Positions 1-11,720 are shown, numbered from the stretch's first letter. The stretch: 64,000 bases of DNA from Panulirus ornatus (GCF_036320965.1 NC_092232.1:58032716-58096715), one strand, 5' to 3'. A program made the numbers and translations. The notes: a model not told the origin generated them from the sequence alone.

Positions 1-368
1 TTTCCTTAACCTTTATTTTAAGGATAACATCAAAAGGGAAACTCTTTAACATCGACGATAATATACTCTATGTACTCAAGTGATTAAAGTGGGTGGAGCC
101 GTTCCATCATTACTTGGTAAAAATGGGCCTGGATTAGCAACACAAACGTATTAGGCTTTTATGATTTTTTTTTTATTTTCTGTTTGATTTTGTTGAAGAA
201 CAAATTTCATTCTTTCTTGAAAACTTATTGCCCTCTAGATATAATTCAATTTACTACTTTCTCAATGGAATAAATACAAAGGTTTTCACCACTATTCAGT
301 ATTCTATCTTTCTTTAGTGAGCACCTCTTTTGTACGTATAATCCACTCCTGCCATTTTATTGATATTT
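1..368. other. AT-rich sequence, no recognised feature
   Basis: No reading frame or repeat family is recognised here. The sequence is AT-rich and leads into a CA microsatellite. It may be more PLE-derived flank, but nothing in it proves this. Confidence 0.5.

Positions 369-427
<59 letters not shown>
369..427. repeat. (CA)n microsatellite
   Basis: This is an uninterrupted CA dinucleotide run of about 29 units that abuts the rearranged PLE fragment directly on its right. Confidence 0.95.
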
Positions 428-429
<2 letters not shown>

Positions 430-838
430 ATTAAACAAGGCATTTGATTCTTGTCCCGTTCTTATGCTATATTTATGTTGCTTAAGTATTACAGAAAGAT
501 CCTTACCAGTCTGACCAACATAAAATGTCTTGTTTAATCATTTTAAAAACTATGATCATTGTATTGACTACAGTAACGCCATCTCAGTTATTAACTCTAA
601 TTCTATTACCAAGAGAAATATCATTGATTCTTCTATTACTAAATACAAAAGAATTATAATCTTGATATTTGTGATGGTCTATACAAATTAGATAACTTTA
701 TTGTTGATAAGATTTGTAAAATGATAAGTTTATGAACACTCGTTGTATGTTTTGGACAATCACATGTTTACCAAAAGGCGTCCTAGCTTCGTCTCTTCGA
801 TGTATATCAACTGACTGTTATATTTCTCTAATGCGGGG
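428..838. mobile_element. Penelope-like element fragment, partly inverted
   Basis: Bases 428-524, read on the minus strand, encode the start of a GIY-YIG nuclease domain (FYVGQTGKDLS, then KQHKYS). From about 528 the sequence switches to plus orientation and continues the same element: the nuclease C-terminal region and then the 3' UTR, which matches the second PLE copy at 1,400-1,720. Bases 428-440 and 528-540 are inverted copies of each other (TGATTAAACAAG against CTTGTTTAATCA). PLEs encode a telomerase-related RT plus a GIY-YIG endonuclease and often show complex inverted or permuted structures. The copy is dead: it has stops and lacks the RT core. Confidence 0.7.

Positions 839-839
<1 letters not shown>

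Positions 840-903
<64 letters not shown>
840..903. repeat. (TA)n microsatellite
   Basis: A pure AT/TA dinucleotide run separates the two PLE fragments. Confidence 0.95.
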
Positions 904-906
<3 letters not shown>

Positions 907-925
907 AAGTATCACAATTTTGTGC

Positions 926-1722
926 GTGATCAAGCGATCTCAGTTTGATAGAGTTAAATTATCATCATTTCAATATATGTTCCATAGGGCATTACGTATT
1001 TGCAGTCCATAGTTTACTGATAATGTGCTTAAGAGGATATATTCCATTGCATCTAAGTTGAAGTAAACTAGATCTTTCACTAATAAATCCCTTAAATTAG
1101 CAAAGAAATCATTTTATAGAGTTGAGCCCATACCTTCCACTGACATGAAGAATATTTTAGTTCTCCCTTTTGATAATAACTTTACTTTTCTTCCCATATT
1201 GCTTAGATCCTTTAATGTAAATGTTGCCTTTAGCAACAATATTATCATGAAGACTATCTTAATCAGGAACTCACCAAAAAATTCTTCTGGGAGCATCTAT
1301 AAAGTGCCATGTAGAAATTGTGATAAGTTTTATGTTGTGCAGACTGGTAAGGATATTTCTGTTAGACTTAAGCAACATAAATATAGTATAAAAAAAGGAA
1401 AAGAATCGAAACTTGTTTAATCAAGTTAAAAACTATGACCATTGTACTGACTGGAGTAATGCCATATCAGCTATTAACTCTAACTCCAGTACCACGAGAA
1501 ATACCATTGAATCTTCTATTATTAGATACACAAAGAATTATGACTTTGATATTGATAAAGGTCTATACATATTGGACAACTTTATTGTTGATATGATTTG
1601 CAAACAATCCGCCTTTTTGTCCACATAATAAGTCTATGATACACTAGTTGTCTGTCTTGGACAATCGCATATTTGCCAAATGGCGTCCTAGCTACGTTTA
1701 TTCGTTATATATCAACTAATTG
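926..1722 (+). pseudogene. Penelope-like element, RT C-terminus plus GIY-YIG nuclease remnant
   Basis: One frame from 926 can be followed past two stops (about 1,010 and 1,068) into an open stretch at 1,145-1,420, then by frameshift into 1,413-1,628. The first part reads like the RT thumb or linker of PLEs (FHRALRICSP, then LAKKSFYRV). The second part is the GIY-YIG endonuclease, with SIYKVPCRNCDKFYVVQTG followed by the Arg-containing helix VRLKQHKY. The canonical YIG glycine is replaced (YVV), so cleavage activity would be lost. The 3' UTR runs to about 1,722, where a short TA run and an RTE fragment begin. It is an inactive 5'-truncated PLE copy of the Poseidon/Neptune type in the broad sense; the subclade was not determined. 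Confidence 0.75.
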
Positions 1723-1741
1723 TTATATATATATATATATA

Positions 1742-3229
1742 ACAATTACAGAGGTATAAGTTTGTTGAGTATTCCTGGTAAATTATATGGAAGGGTATTG
1801 ATTGAGAGGGTGAAGGCATGTACAGAGCATCAGATTGGGGAAGAGCAGTGTGGTTTCAGAAGTGGTAGAGGATGTGTGGATCAGGTGTTTGCTTTGAAGA
1901 ATGTATGTGAGAAATACTTAGAAAAGCAAATGGATTTGTATGTAGCATTTATGGATCTGGAGAAGGCATATGATAGAGTTGATAGAGATGCTCTGTGGAA
2001 GGTATTAAGAATATATGGTGTGGGAGGCAAGTTGTTAGAAGCAGTGAAAAGTTTTTATCGAGGATGTAAGGCATGTGTACGTATAGGAAGAGAGGAAAGT
2101 GATTGGTTCTCAGTGAATGTAGGTTTGCGGCAGGGGTGTGTGATGTCTCCATGGTTGTTTAATTTGTTTATGGATGGGGTTGTTAGGGAGGTAAATGCAA
2201 GAGTTTTGGAAAGAGGGGCAAGTATGAAGTCTGTTGGGGATGAGAGAGCTTGGGAAGTGAGTCAGTTGTTGTTCGCTGATGATACAGCGCTGGTGGCTGA
2301 TTCATGTGAGAAACTGCAGAAGCTGGTGACTGAGTTTGGTAAAGTGTGTGGAAGAAGAAAGTTAAGAGTAAATGTGAATAAGAGCAAGGTTATTAGGTAC
2401 AGTAGGGTTGAGGGTCAAGTCAATTGGGAGGTGAGTTTGAATGGAGAAAAACTGGAGGAAGTGAAGTGTTTTAGATATATGGGAGTGGATCTGGCAGCGG
2501 ATGGAACCATGGAAGCGGAAGTGGATCATAGGGTGGGGGAGGGGGCGAAAATTTTGGGGGCCCTGAAGAATGTGTGGAAGTCGAGAACATTATCTCGGAA
2601 AGCAAAAATGGGTATGTTTGAAGGAATAGTGGTTCCAACAATGTTGTATGGTTGCGAGGCGTGGGCTATGGATAGAGTTGTGCGCAGGAGGATGGATGTG
2701 CTGGAAATGAGATGTTTGAGGACAATGTGTGGTGTGAGGTGGTTTGATCGAGTGAGCAACGTAAGGGTAAGAGAGATGTGTGGAAATAAAAAGAGCGTGG
2801 TTGAGAGAGCAGAAGAGGGTGTTTTGAAGTGGTTTGGGCACATGGAGAGAATGAGTGAGGAAAGATTGACCAAGAGGATATATGTGTCGGAGGTGGAGGG
2901 AACGAGGAGAAGAGGGAGACCAAATTGGAGGTGGAAAGATGGAGTGAAAAAGATTTTGTGTGATCGGGGCCTGAACATGCAGGAGGGTGAAAGGAGGGCA
3001 AGGAATAGAGTGAATTGGAGCGATGTGGTATACCGGGGTTGACGTGCTGTCAGTGGATTGAATCAAGGCATGTGAAGCGTCTGGGGTAAACCATGGAAAG
3101 CTGTGTAGGTATGTATATTTGCGTGTGTGGACGTATGTATATACATGTGTATGGGGGGGGTTGGGCCATTTCTTTCGTCTGTTTCCTTGCGCTACCTCGC
3201 AAACGCGGGAGACAGCGACAAAGTATAAA

Positions 3230-3238
<9 letters not shown>
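1742..3238 (+). pseudogene. RTE-clade non-LTR retrotransposon, RT fragment 1
   Basis: An open frame to 3,042 encodes a reverse transcriptase from the NYRGISLLS motif onward. It has GFRSGRGCVDQVF, then FMDLEKAYDRV (motif A), GLRQGCVMSPWLFN (motif B) and LLFADDTALV (catalytic FADD, motif C). The C-terminal domain WFGHMERM...RRRGRPNWRWKDGV is typical of RTE/BovB-like elements. The N-terminal RT and endonuclease are missing; the true element sequence starts at about 1,742, after a TA run. The 3' UTR (about 3,043-3,225) ends in GCTACCTCGCAAACGCGGGA, then an A-run and (TA)n. It is 5'-truncated but otherwise intact, suggesting a fairly young insertion. It pairs with fragment 2 as an inverted repeat. 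Confidence 0.85.
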
Positions 3239-3277
<39 letters not shown>

Positions 3278-3292
3278 TTCTTTTTTTTTTTT
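3228..3292. repeat. A-run, (TA)n and T-run at the centre of the RTE palindrome
   Basis: The A-rich 3' tail of the plus-strand RTE runs through (TA)n into the T-run that is the tail of the minus-strand RTE. It is the symmetry centre of a roughly 3-kb inverted repeat. Confidence 0.9.
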
Positions 3293-4894
3293 GCTTTGTC
3301 GCTGTCTCCCGCGATTGCGAGGTAGCGCAAGGAAACAGGCGAAAGAAATGGCCCAACCCACCCCCATACACATGTATATACATACGTCCACACACGCAAA
3401 TATACATACCTACACAGCTTTCCATGGTTACCCCAGACGCTTCACATGCCCTGATTCAATCCACTGACAGCACGTCAACCCCGGTATACCACATCGATCC
3501 AATTCACTCTATTCCTTGCCCTCCTTTCACCCTCCTGCATGTTCAGGCCCCGATCACTCAAAATCTTTTTCACTCCCTCTTTCCACCTCCAATTTGGTCT
3601 CCCACTTCTCCTCGTTCCCTCCACCTCCGACACATATATCCTCTTGGTCAATCTTTCCTCACTCATTCTCTACATGTGCCCAAACCATTTCAAAACACCC
3701 TCTTCTGCTCTCTCAACCACGCTCTTTTTATTTCCACACATCTCTCTTACCCTTACGTTCCTTACTCGATCAAACCACCTCACACCACACATTGTCCTCA
3801 AACATCTCATTTCCAGCACATCCATCCTCCTGCGCACAACTCTATCCATAGCCCACGCCTCGCAACCATACAACATTGTTGGAACCACTATTCCTTCAAA
3901 CATACCCATTTTTGCTTTCCGAGATAATGTTCTCGACTTCCACACATTCTTCAAGGCTCCCAGGATTTTCGCCCCCTCCCCCACCCTATGATCCACTTCC
4001 GCTTCCATGGTTCCATCCGCTGCCAGATCCACTCCCAGATATCTAAAACACTTCACTTCCTCCAGTTTTTCTCTATTCAAACTTACCTCCCAATTGACTT
4101 GACCCTCAACCCTACTGTACCTAATTACCTTGCTCTTATTCACATTTACTCTCAACTTTCTTCTTTCACATACTTTACCAAACTCCGTCACCAGCTTCTG
4201 CAGTTTCTCACATGAATCATCCACCAGCGCTGTATCATCAGCGAACAACAACTGACTCACTTCCCAAGCTCTCTCATCCCCAACAGACTTCATACTTGCC
4301 CCTCTTTCCAAAACTCTTGCATTCACCTCCCTAACAACCCCATCCATAAACAAATTAAACAACCATGGAGACATCACACACCCCTGCCGCAAACCTACAT
4401 TCACTGAGAACCAATCACTTTCCTCTCTTCCTACACGTACACATGCCTTACATCCTCGATAAAAACTTTTCACTGCTTCTAACAACTTGCCTCCCACACC
4501 ATATATTCTTAATACCTTCCACAGAGCATCTCTATCAACTCTATCATATGCCTTCTCCAGATCCATAAATGCTACATACAAATCCATTTGCTTTTCTAAG
4601 TATTTCTCACATAAATTCTTCAAAGCAAACACCTGATCCACACATCCTCTACCACTTCTGAAACCACACTGCTCTTCCCCAATCTGATGCTCTGTACATG
4701 CCTTCACCCTCTCAATCAATACCCTCACATATAATTTACCAGGAATACTCAACAAACTTATACCTCTGTAATTTGAGCAGTCACTCTTATCCCCTTTGCC
4801 TTTGTACAATGGCACTATGCACGCATTCCGCCAATCCTCAGGCACCTCACCATGAGTCATACATACATTAAATAACCTTACCAACCAGTCAATA

Positions 4895-4898
<4 letters not shown>
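3293..4898 (-). pseudogene. RTE-clade non-LTR retrotransposon, RT fragment 2
   Basis: This is a near-identical copy of fragment 1 on the opposite strand. It extends further 5' into the RT N-terminal region (VPEDWRNACIVPLYKGKGDK). The reading frame is open except for one stop at 3,667-3,669, where GAG (Glu) of the HMERM motif has become TAG. FADD and all other RT motifs are intact. It is 5'-truncated at about 4,898 at a long TA microsatellite. One premature stop in an otherwise open frame argues for recent insertion or for duplication with fragment 1. It has no endonuclease, so it is not autonomous. Confidence 0.85.

Positions 4899-4966
<68 letters not shown>
4899..4966. repeat. (TA)n microsatellite
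   Basis: A pure TA run lies at the 5'-truncation point of RTE fragment 2. Confidence 0.95.
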
Positions 4967-4972
<6 letters not shown>

Positions 4973-4974
4973 GT

Positions 4975-6175
4975 ACATAATTCGTACTGTCTGCCCTTGT
5001 TAACTTCCGTCGCCACTCCGCCACACATGAAATGACAACCCCCTGCTCCCCCATGTGCGCAAGGTAGCACTAGGAAAAGACAACAAAGGCCACATTCGTT
5101 CACACTCAGTCTCTCGCTGTCATGGATAATGCACCGAAATCACAGCTCCCTTTTCACATCCAAGCCCCGTAAAACTTTCCATAGTTTACCCCAGACGCTT
5201 CACATGCCCTGGTTCAATCCACTGACAGCACTTCGACCCCGGTACACCACATCGTTCCAATTCATTCTATTCCTTGCACACCTTTCATCATCCACCATGT
5301 TCAGGCCCCGATCACACAAAATCTTTTCACTCCATCTTTCCACCTCCAATTTGGTCTCCCACTACTCCTAGTTCCCTTTACCTCTGACGCATATATCCTC
5401 TTTGTCAAACTTTCCTCACTCATTCTCTTCATGTGGCCAAACCATTTCAAAACACCCCCTTCTGCGCTCTGAACCACACTCGTTTTGTTACCATACACCT
5501 CTCTTATCCTTTCATTACTTACTCGATCAAACCACCTCATACCACATATTGTCCTCAAAAATCTCATTTCCAGCACATCCACCCTCCTCCGCACAACTCT
5601 ATCTATAGCCCACGCCTCCCAACCATATGATATTGCTGGAACCACTATTCCTTCAAACATACCCATTTTTGCTTTCCAAGATAACGTTCTCGACTTCCAC
5701 ACATTCTTCAACGCTCCCAGAATTTTCGCCCCCTTCCCCACCCTATGATTCACTTCCACTTCCATGGCTCCATCCGCTGCCAAATCCACTCACAGATATC
5801 TAAAACACTTCACTTCCTCCAGTTTTTCTCCATTCAAACTTACCTCCCACTTGACTTGACCCTCAACCCTACTGTACCTAATAACCTCGCTCTTATTCAC
5901 ATTTACTTTCAGCTTTCTTCTTTCACACACTTTACCAAACTCAGTAACCAGCTTCTGCAATTTCGCACCCGAATCATCCACCAGTGCTGTATCATCACCG
6001 AACAACAATTGACTCACTTCTCAAGCTCCCTCATCCACAACAGACTGCATACTTGCACATCTTTCCAAAATTCTTGCATTCATCTCCCAAACAGCCCCAT
6101 CCATAAACAAATTAAACAACCATGGAGATATGACACACCCCTGCCGCAAACCAACATTCACCAACTTAACTGAGA
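4975..6175 (-). pseudogene. RTE-clade RT fragment 3, older copy
   Basis: The same RT family is read on the minus strand in two main blocks: about 5,301-5,789 (C-terminal GRPNWRW region) and 5,790-6,017. The catalytic motif is FGDD instead of FADD, and several stops are present, so it is more decayed than fragments 1 and 2. Its 3' UTR (4,975-5,130) carries a different tail with AGGTAGCACTAGGAAAAGAC. That variant is shared with the copy at 41.6-43.1 kb, which points to a second RTE subfamily. Confidence 0.75.
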
Positions 6176-6279
6176 CTGTGTCCCCTCTAATTGCGGTAAA
6201 TAACCATACGACTTTAACGGCACCAGCCAGCAGGAAAAATGTCAGATATAGGAGTGACTGAATATATTGCCATACATAT

Positions 6280-7861
6280 CATATTTATCCCCGAGGATAG
6301 GGGAAAACGAATACTTCCCACGCATTCCTCACGTGTCGTAGAAGGCGACTAAAGGGGACGGGAGCGGGGGGCTAGAAACCCTCCCCTCCTTGTATTTTAA
6401 CTTTCTAAGAGGAGAAACAGAAGAAGGAGTCACGCGAGGAGTGCTCATCCTCCTCAAAAGCTCAGATTGGGGTGTCTAAATGTGTGTGGATGTAACCAAG
6501 ATGAGAAAAAAGGAGAGATAGGTAGTATGTTTGCGGAAAGGAACCTGGATGGTTTGGCTCTGAGTGAAACGAAGCTCAAGGGTAAAGGGGAAGAGTGGTT
6601 TGGGAATACCTTGGGAGTAAAGTCAGGGGTTAGTGAGAGGACAAGAGCAAGGGAAGGAGTAGCACTACTCCTGAATCAGGAGTTGTGGGAGTATGTGATA
6701 GAGTATAAGAAAGTAAATTCTAGATTGATATGGGTAAAACTGAAAGTTGATGGAGAGAGATGGGTGATCATTGGTGCATATGCACCTGGGCATGAGAAAG
6801 ATCATGAGAGGCCAGTGTTTTGGGAGCAGCTGAAAGAGTGTGTTAGTGGTTCTGATGCACGAGACCGGGTTATAGTGATGTATGATTTGAATGCAAAGGT
6901 GAGTAATGTTTCAGTTGAGGGAATAATTGGTATACATGGGGTGTTCAGTGTTGTAAATGGAAATGGTGAAGAACTTGTATATTCATGTGCTGAAAAAGGA
7001 TTGTTGATTGGGAATACCTGGTTTAAAAAGAGAGATATACATAATGAAACGTATGTAAGTAGGAGAGATGGCCAGAGAGCGTTATTGGATTACGTGTTAG
7101 TTGATAGGCGCGCGAAAGAGAGACTTTTGGATGTTAATATGCAGAGAGGTGCAACTGGAGGGATGTCTGATCATTATCTTGTGGAGGCGAAGGTGAAGAT
7201 TTGTAGAGGTTTTCAGAAAAGAAGAGAGAATGTTGGGGTGAAGAGAGTAGTGAGAGTAAGTGAGCTTGGGAAGGAGCCTTGTGTGAGGAAGTACCAGGAG
7301 AGGCTGAGTACAGAATGGAAAAAGGTGAGAACAAAGGAGGTAAGGGTTGTGGGGGAGGAATGGGGTGTATTTAGGGAAGCAGTGATGGCTTGCGCAAAAG
7401 ATGCTTGTGGCATGAGGAGCGTGGGAGGTGGGCAGATTAGAAAGGGTAGTGAGTGGTGGGATGAAGAAGTAAGATTGTTAGTGAAAGAGAAGAGAGAGGC
7501 GTTTGGACGACTTTTGCAGGGAAATAATGCAAATGAGTGGGAGATGTATGAAAGAAAGAGGCAGGAGGTCAAGAGAAAGGTGCAAGAGGTGAAAAAGAGG
7601 GCAAATGAGAGTTGGGGTGAGAGAGTATCATTGAATTTTAGGGAGAATAAAAAGATGTTTTTGAAGGAGGTAAATAAAGTGCGCAAGACAAGGAAACAAA
7701 AGGGAAGTTCAGTGAAGGGGGCTATTGGGGAGGTGATAACAAGTAGTGGTGATGTGAGAAGGAGATGCAGTGAGTATTTTGAATGTTTGTTGAATGTGTT
7801 TGATGATAGAGTGGCAGATATAGGATGTTCTGGTCGAAGTGGTGTGCAAAGTGAGACGGTA
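6280..7861 (+). pseudogene. RTE 5' region with endonuclease (CFDP2-like) fragment, copy A
   Basis: The 5' UTR (about 6,280-6,460, with GAAGGCGACTAAAGGGGACG) leads into an open frame at 6,467-7,939. It encodes an exonuclease-endonuclease-phosphatase domain: LRLGCLNVCGCNQ, then LSETKLKGKGEEW (catalytic Glu), YDLNAKV (usually GDFN) and MSDHYLV (the SDH motif). A long charged linker follows. This is the domain often mis-annotated in databases as craniofacial development protein 2-like. The element-derived sequence stops at about 7,861, where the frame runs into 17-bp satellite. The RT is therefore absent: the fragment is 3'-truncated, the reverse of normal LINE 5' truncation. The same junction recurs at about 59,160. 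Confidence 0.8.
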
Positions 7862-9735
7862 ATGTCATGTTATCTTTATTGTTACGGTGGTTGTATTGTC
7901 ATCGTGGCTATACAGTCATGTTGGCTATATTGTCATTAAGATTACATTGTTATGGTAACTATATTGCCATGGTGGCTGTATATTTTCATAGTAGGATGAT
8001 TGTATTATGGCGATTGTATTACATTTCTGAGTATATTGTCATAGTGACTGTGTTGCCATAATATCTATATTGTCATTTAATTTGTTGAATTGATGGCAAT
8101 ATTGTCTTAGAGACGGTACTGTCATGTTATCTGTATTGTCACGGTGGTTGTATTGTCATTGTGACTATATAGTCATGTTAGCTATATTGTCATTAACATT
8201 ACATTGTTATGGTAACTGTATAACCTTTGTGACTGTATTGTTAGGTCACTATATTGCCATGATGGCTATTTGCCATTTTTGTTATATAACAAGGAGGTGA
8301 CTGTCTTTTCATGTTGGCAATATTGTCAGAATAGCTATATTGTCGAGTAGTAGGTATATATATTTCTATTCTGGCGTTATATTATAATGATGGCAATAAT
8401 AACGTTTTGGAGATATAGTGTCTTGGCAGCTGAACTCTTATTGTAGATATTTTTCAATTTGAATATTACATCATGGTAGCTACATAGTCAAGGTTACTGT
8501 ATTTTCATTGTAGCTACATTGTCATGGTGAAGACATTGGCATGGTGGCTGTATTGTTATTTTCAATATAATGCCGTCCTAACTACATTATCTTGGTCGCT
8601 ATATCTACTTGATGGCTATATTGCTATGGTTAATTTTGTCGTTCGGGATATATTTTGCTATTAGCTACAATATTGTTGTCATTATAAGATCATGATAATA
8701 ATATTCTCATGGCGGCTTATTTGGTATTGTAAGTGTAAGTGAATGAATATCATCTCATCATGTCACTTATATTGTCATGGTTTTTACACTGTGATATTGT
8801 TTATGTCAACCTGCTGATTATATAATCATGATTGGTGTATGATTATGGTAACTATATTGTAATACCGTTTTATTTCATTGTGATAATTTTGTCATGTTGA
8901 CTACAATTACATGACAGCTATAATGTTATGACTGTATTATAGTGATAAATCCTGTCTGAGTCACTATTTTCTCACAGACTATATTGTCCTGGAGTCTATA
9001 TGTTTCCTATGATCCGAAACGACTATTTATTTACATTATCTATATTGTCAGGTGGTTATATTGCATTTGTGAATATAAGTTGGATGTTCCTATATTTTTC
9101 CTTTGACTATATTGTCATATCAGTTATATGATCATGGTAGTTTTATTGTTATAGTGAATACATTGTCGTCGTGACTATATTATCATAATGGTTAAATTGT
9201 CATAGCTAATATGTTGACATGGGGGCTATATTTTCATGATATTTACAAAGTCATTGTAAGATTGGTATCAAAGTGACTCTAATGTGCTGGCGATTGATTT
9301 ATAACGTGACATTATCGTCAAGATGGCTGTATTGTCATGGTGGCTATATTGTCGTTTGCTGTATTTTCAATTTTACGCTTTTGTGAAGATAGCTTTACTG
9401 TCAGTGTAGCTATAGTGTCATGGAGATTATATATTCATAGTGGCAGTATTGTCATTATGAACATGTTGTCATTTTGGCTATCTTCTTATTTTGGTTACAG
9501 GACTATCATGTATATATCGTCACCTTGGCTATATTAGCAATGTGATATTTTTTGTAGGTGCTATATTGTCATTTTTTAATCATACATATTTTGTCATAAG
9601 TGATATATTATCATGATAAATATAATATTCCGGTGACTATATATTGGCCTTGTGACTATATTGTTATTATGACTATAATCTCACGTTGGATATCTTGCCA
9701 AGATAACTATATTGTATTATCTACTCATAAATCTC
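7862..9735 (+). repeat. Degenerate 17-bp satellite, plus orientation, copy A
   Basis: A loosely conserved 17-bp unit, AACTATATTGTCATGGT (or ATTGTCATGGTGGCTAT), recurs for almost 1.9 kb with many substitutions and indels. The short ORFs within it are by-products of a period that is not divisible by three. No coding role is seen. Related arrays lie at 24.85-25.78, 53.73-57.58 and 59.16-60.73 kb. Confidence 0.85.
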
Positions 9736-10276
9736 TAAGTTCTAATAACCCAAAATATTTAGAGTAGATAGGGTAGAAACTGATGGAAGCCATTTCTAAC
9801 ATTCTTGCATAACCTGACTTCTCGTCGTCCCAAAACATAGCCATCCCAGCTTGGATATTGTACTGCTGTGGTCGTCAACTAATTTGAAAAGGAAGACATT
9901 GAATGGAGTAATTACTGAGGTAATCTCCAAAGATGATTACTGGTCTGAGAAACAAATTCAGAAAGCAGATTAAACGACATAAATACATTCAGCTTTAGGG
10001 AAAAGAAGTTTAAGAGATCCTAAACAGGTATATGAAGTTATTGTAATGGCATCCCTTTAACCTTGATATTTTTACTTCCTGTAACTAGTTCCAACAATTA
10101 AAACAATATTCAGCATTGTGATTTAAGTGACTGAATTTAGGATGCATTTGGATCTGTCAAAAATTGTATCTAGCAAATACTTCAACTTTCAACTGACCCA
10201 TTCTATCTTTTTTATTCATTTCATCTCAGTTTTATCATCTTCCTGTTACTGTTTAATATCAACAGTAGCACGTCTA

Positions 10277-10479
10277 CGTAGTTGGGGCTCTGAAGCAAAG
10301 GAAACTTTTTCTAGCCTAGGTTAGGTTAGCATCTAAACCAAACCTAAATGACCTTATCTTAGAAATATGTTCAGACAGTACCTTCTGAAAATATTTCTTA
10401 AGGTAAGGTCGTGGGGGTTAGTTTAGGTGCTAACTAAACCTTGGCTAGAAAAAGTTTGCTTTAAAGCCACAACTACTTG
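10277..10479. repeat. About 200-bp imperfect palindrome (foldback or MITE-like)
   Basis: The left arm (GTAGTTGGGGCTCTGAAGC, then AACTTTTTCTAGCC, TAGGTT) is the reverse complement of the right arm (GGCTAGAAAAAGTTTGC, then AAAGCCACAACTAC). The arms are about 100 bp, with only a few bases between them near 10,378. The same palindrome occurs at about 26,318-26,523 and 61,277-61,480. No target-site duplication was identified, so the MITE label is tentative. Confidence 0.75.
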
Positions 10480-11228
10480 AAAGGCCTACTTTAAGTGGTG
10501 ATATTGGAATTCATTTGCTCCAGTGTGCTCCTCTGTCCGTTTGTTTTATGTCCATCTAACGACGCATACGTTCAATTTTTGATGTAGATTGATTTCCTAT
10601 CTTAGTTTCGTCTACGGAATTCTACATCTTCAGTTCAGCACACCATTGTGGTAATGAAGGGAAAGTCACCACATTCATAAGCCGAGTGCACGTAGCTTAT
10701 CCCACCTCGTTAGAGAGAAAACTTACCTGTATTTGAATTAATGAACGGGCAAAGAGAAGACAAAATTCTAATACACATATATTATACAACTATATAATTT
10801 ATATCATATACATTATCACATTTCCTGCACTTTCCATCACAAATTTGCTGAGGTCATAGCCTTGAAGTTACCATTACCTTACAACCTTAAGGATGGTGGT
10901 CTACAACACCTCTAGATTGATGGAGAAAACGAAAAGTTTCGTTTTACTATTAAGACCACAGAAATACGGTAATTCCACTTCACTACCACTAACTACTAGT
11001 TATTTTACTTGTTGATTTTCACGGCTAAGATTTTCATCCTCTGAGCGAAGCCATACAATAATCGTCCTTATCTACTCTGAGCATTGGATAGCCTCCTGAT
11101 GATCAAGATTGCTGTTTTGGTTGTCCGTTTCCCTTGTTACTGCTGCGCCTCACTGCACACCTTACATGAGTGCCTTCCACAGTATTAGGGACAGCTGCTG
11201 GGCCTCACTGTAGCTACTTCTGGGACGG

Positions 11229-11531
11229 TTGCCAATCTTCCTCGTATTCCCTCATGACCACAGCGCCAAACCGACTCCCGCCATCAGGCCGAAACGCACA
11301 AACATTTCTGACAAAATTGAGACAACCACTTTCGCGTCAGTTTTGACACCAAGTGAATTTATACGACAATTACGCTCAAGATGCTTGGTTTTTCGTTCAT
11401 GGATTGAACAGAAGCAACCAACGATGGTTGCTACTGCCCAATCCATGAAGTCCCCCCCACCACGGAAAGGTAACCAAGCTTCGGGGGGGATGGGTGTTTA
11501 CCCTGACGCCAACGGAGAAACTCAATATTAG
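11229..11531 (+). CDS. Short conserved ORF of unknown function, copy A
   Basis: A 100-codon frame starts MPIFLVFPHDHSAKP and ends GVYPDANGETQY. It is conserved almost unchanged in four copies (also 27,271; 62,233; 33,922 in reverse). The C-terminus changes in copies C and D because the duplicated module switches sequence at the codons for TQY. No domain is recognised. The opposite strand also has a conserved 64-codon frame (11,252-11,446), so the real coding strand is uncertain and both could be chance. There is no clear promoter directly upstream. It may be a conserved non-coding or regulatory block instead. Confidence 0.3.
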   Translation: MPIFLVFPHDHSAKPTPAIRPKRTNISDKIETTTFASVLTPSEFIRQLRSRCLVFRSWIEQKQPTMVATAQSMKSPPPRKGNQASGGMGVYPDANGETQY

Positions 11532-11720
11532 TGCAGAGATCTTTTCCTCGGTAAAGAAAGTGTAGCCGGACTCCGCCCTCATGAGGTTACTGCACGACAG
11601 CAAAGATCACCCTTTGGTAGGCTGTGCTATAGGCAGCACAGCTCCGTCAAAGATCTCACTCCATAAGTGAACTTATATAGATTCCTTTTTTAACATTTTG
11701 TCTTGTCTATAAGGAACTCA

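Noticed and set aside
10310..10335. TTAGG telomere-like repeat
   Set aside because: Only about two units are present inside the palindrome, not a telomeric array.
10730..10760. Possible minus-strand splice donor AATACAG|GTAAGT in the conserved block
   Set aside because: The motif is good and conserved in several copies, but no coding exon or acceptor could be linked to it, so it was not annotated.
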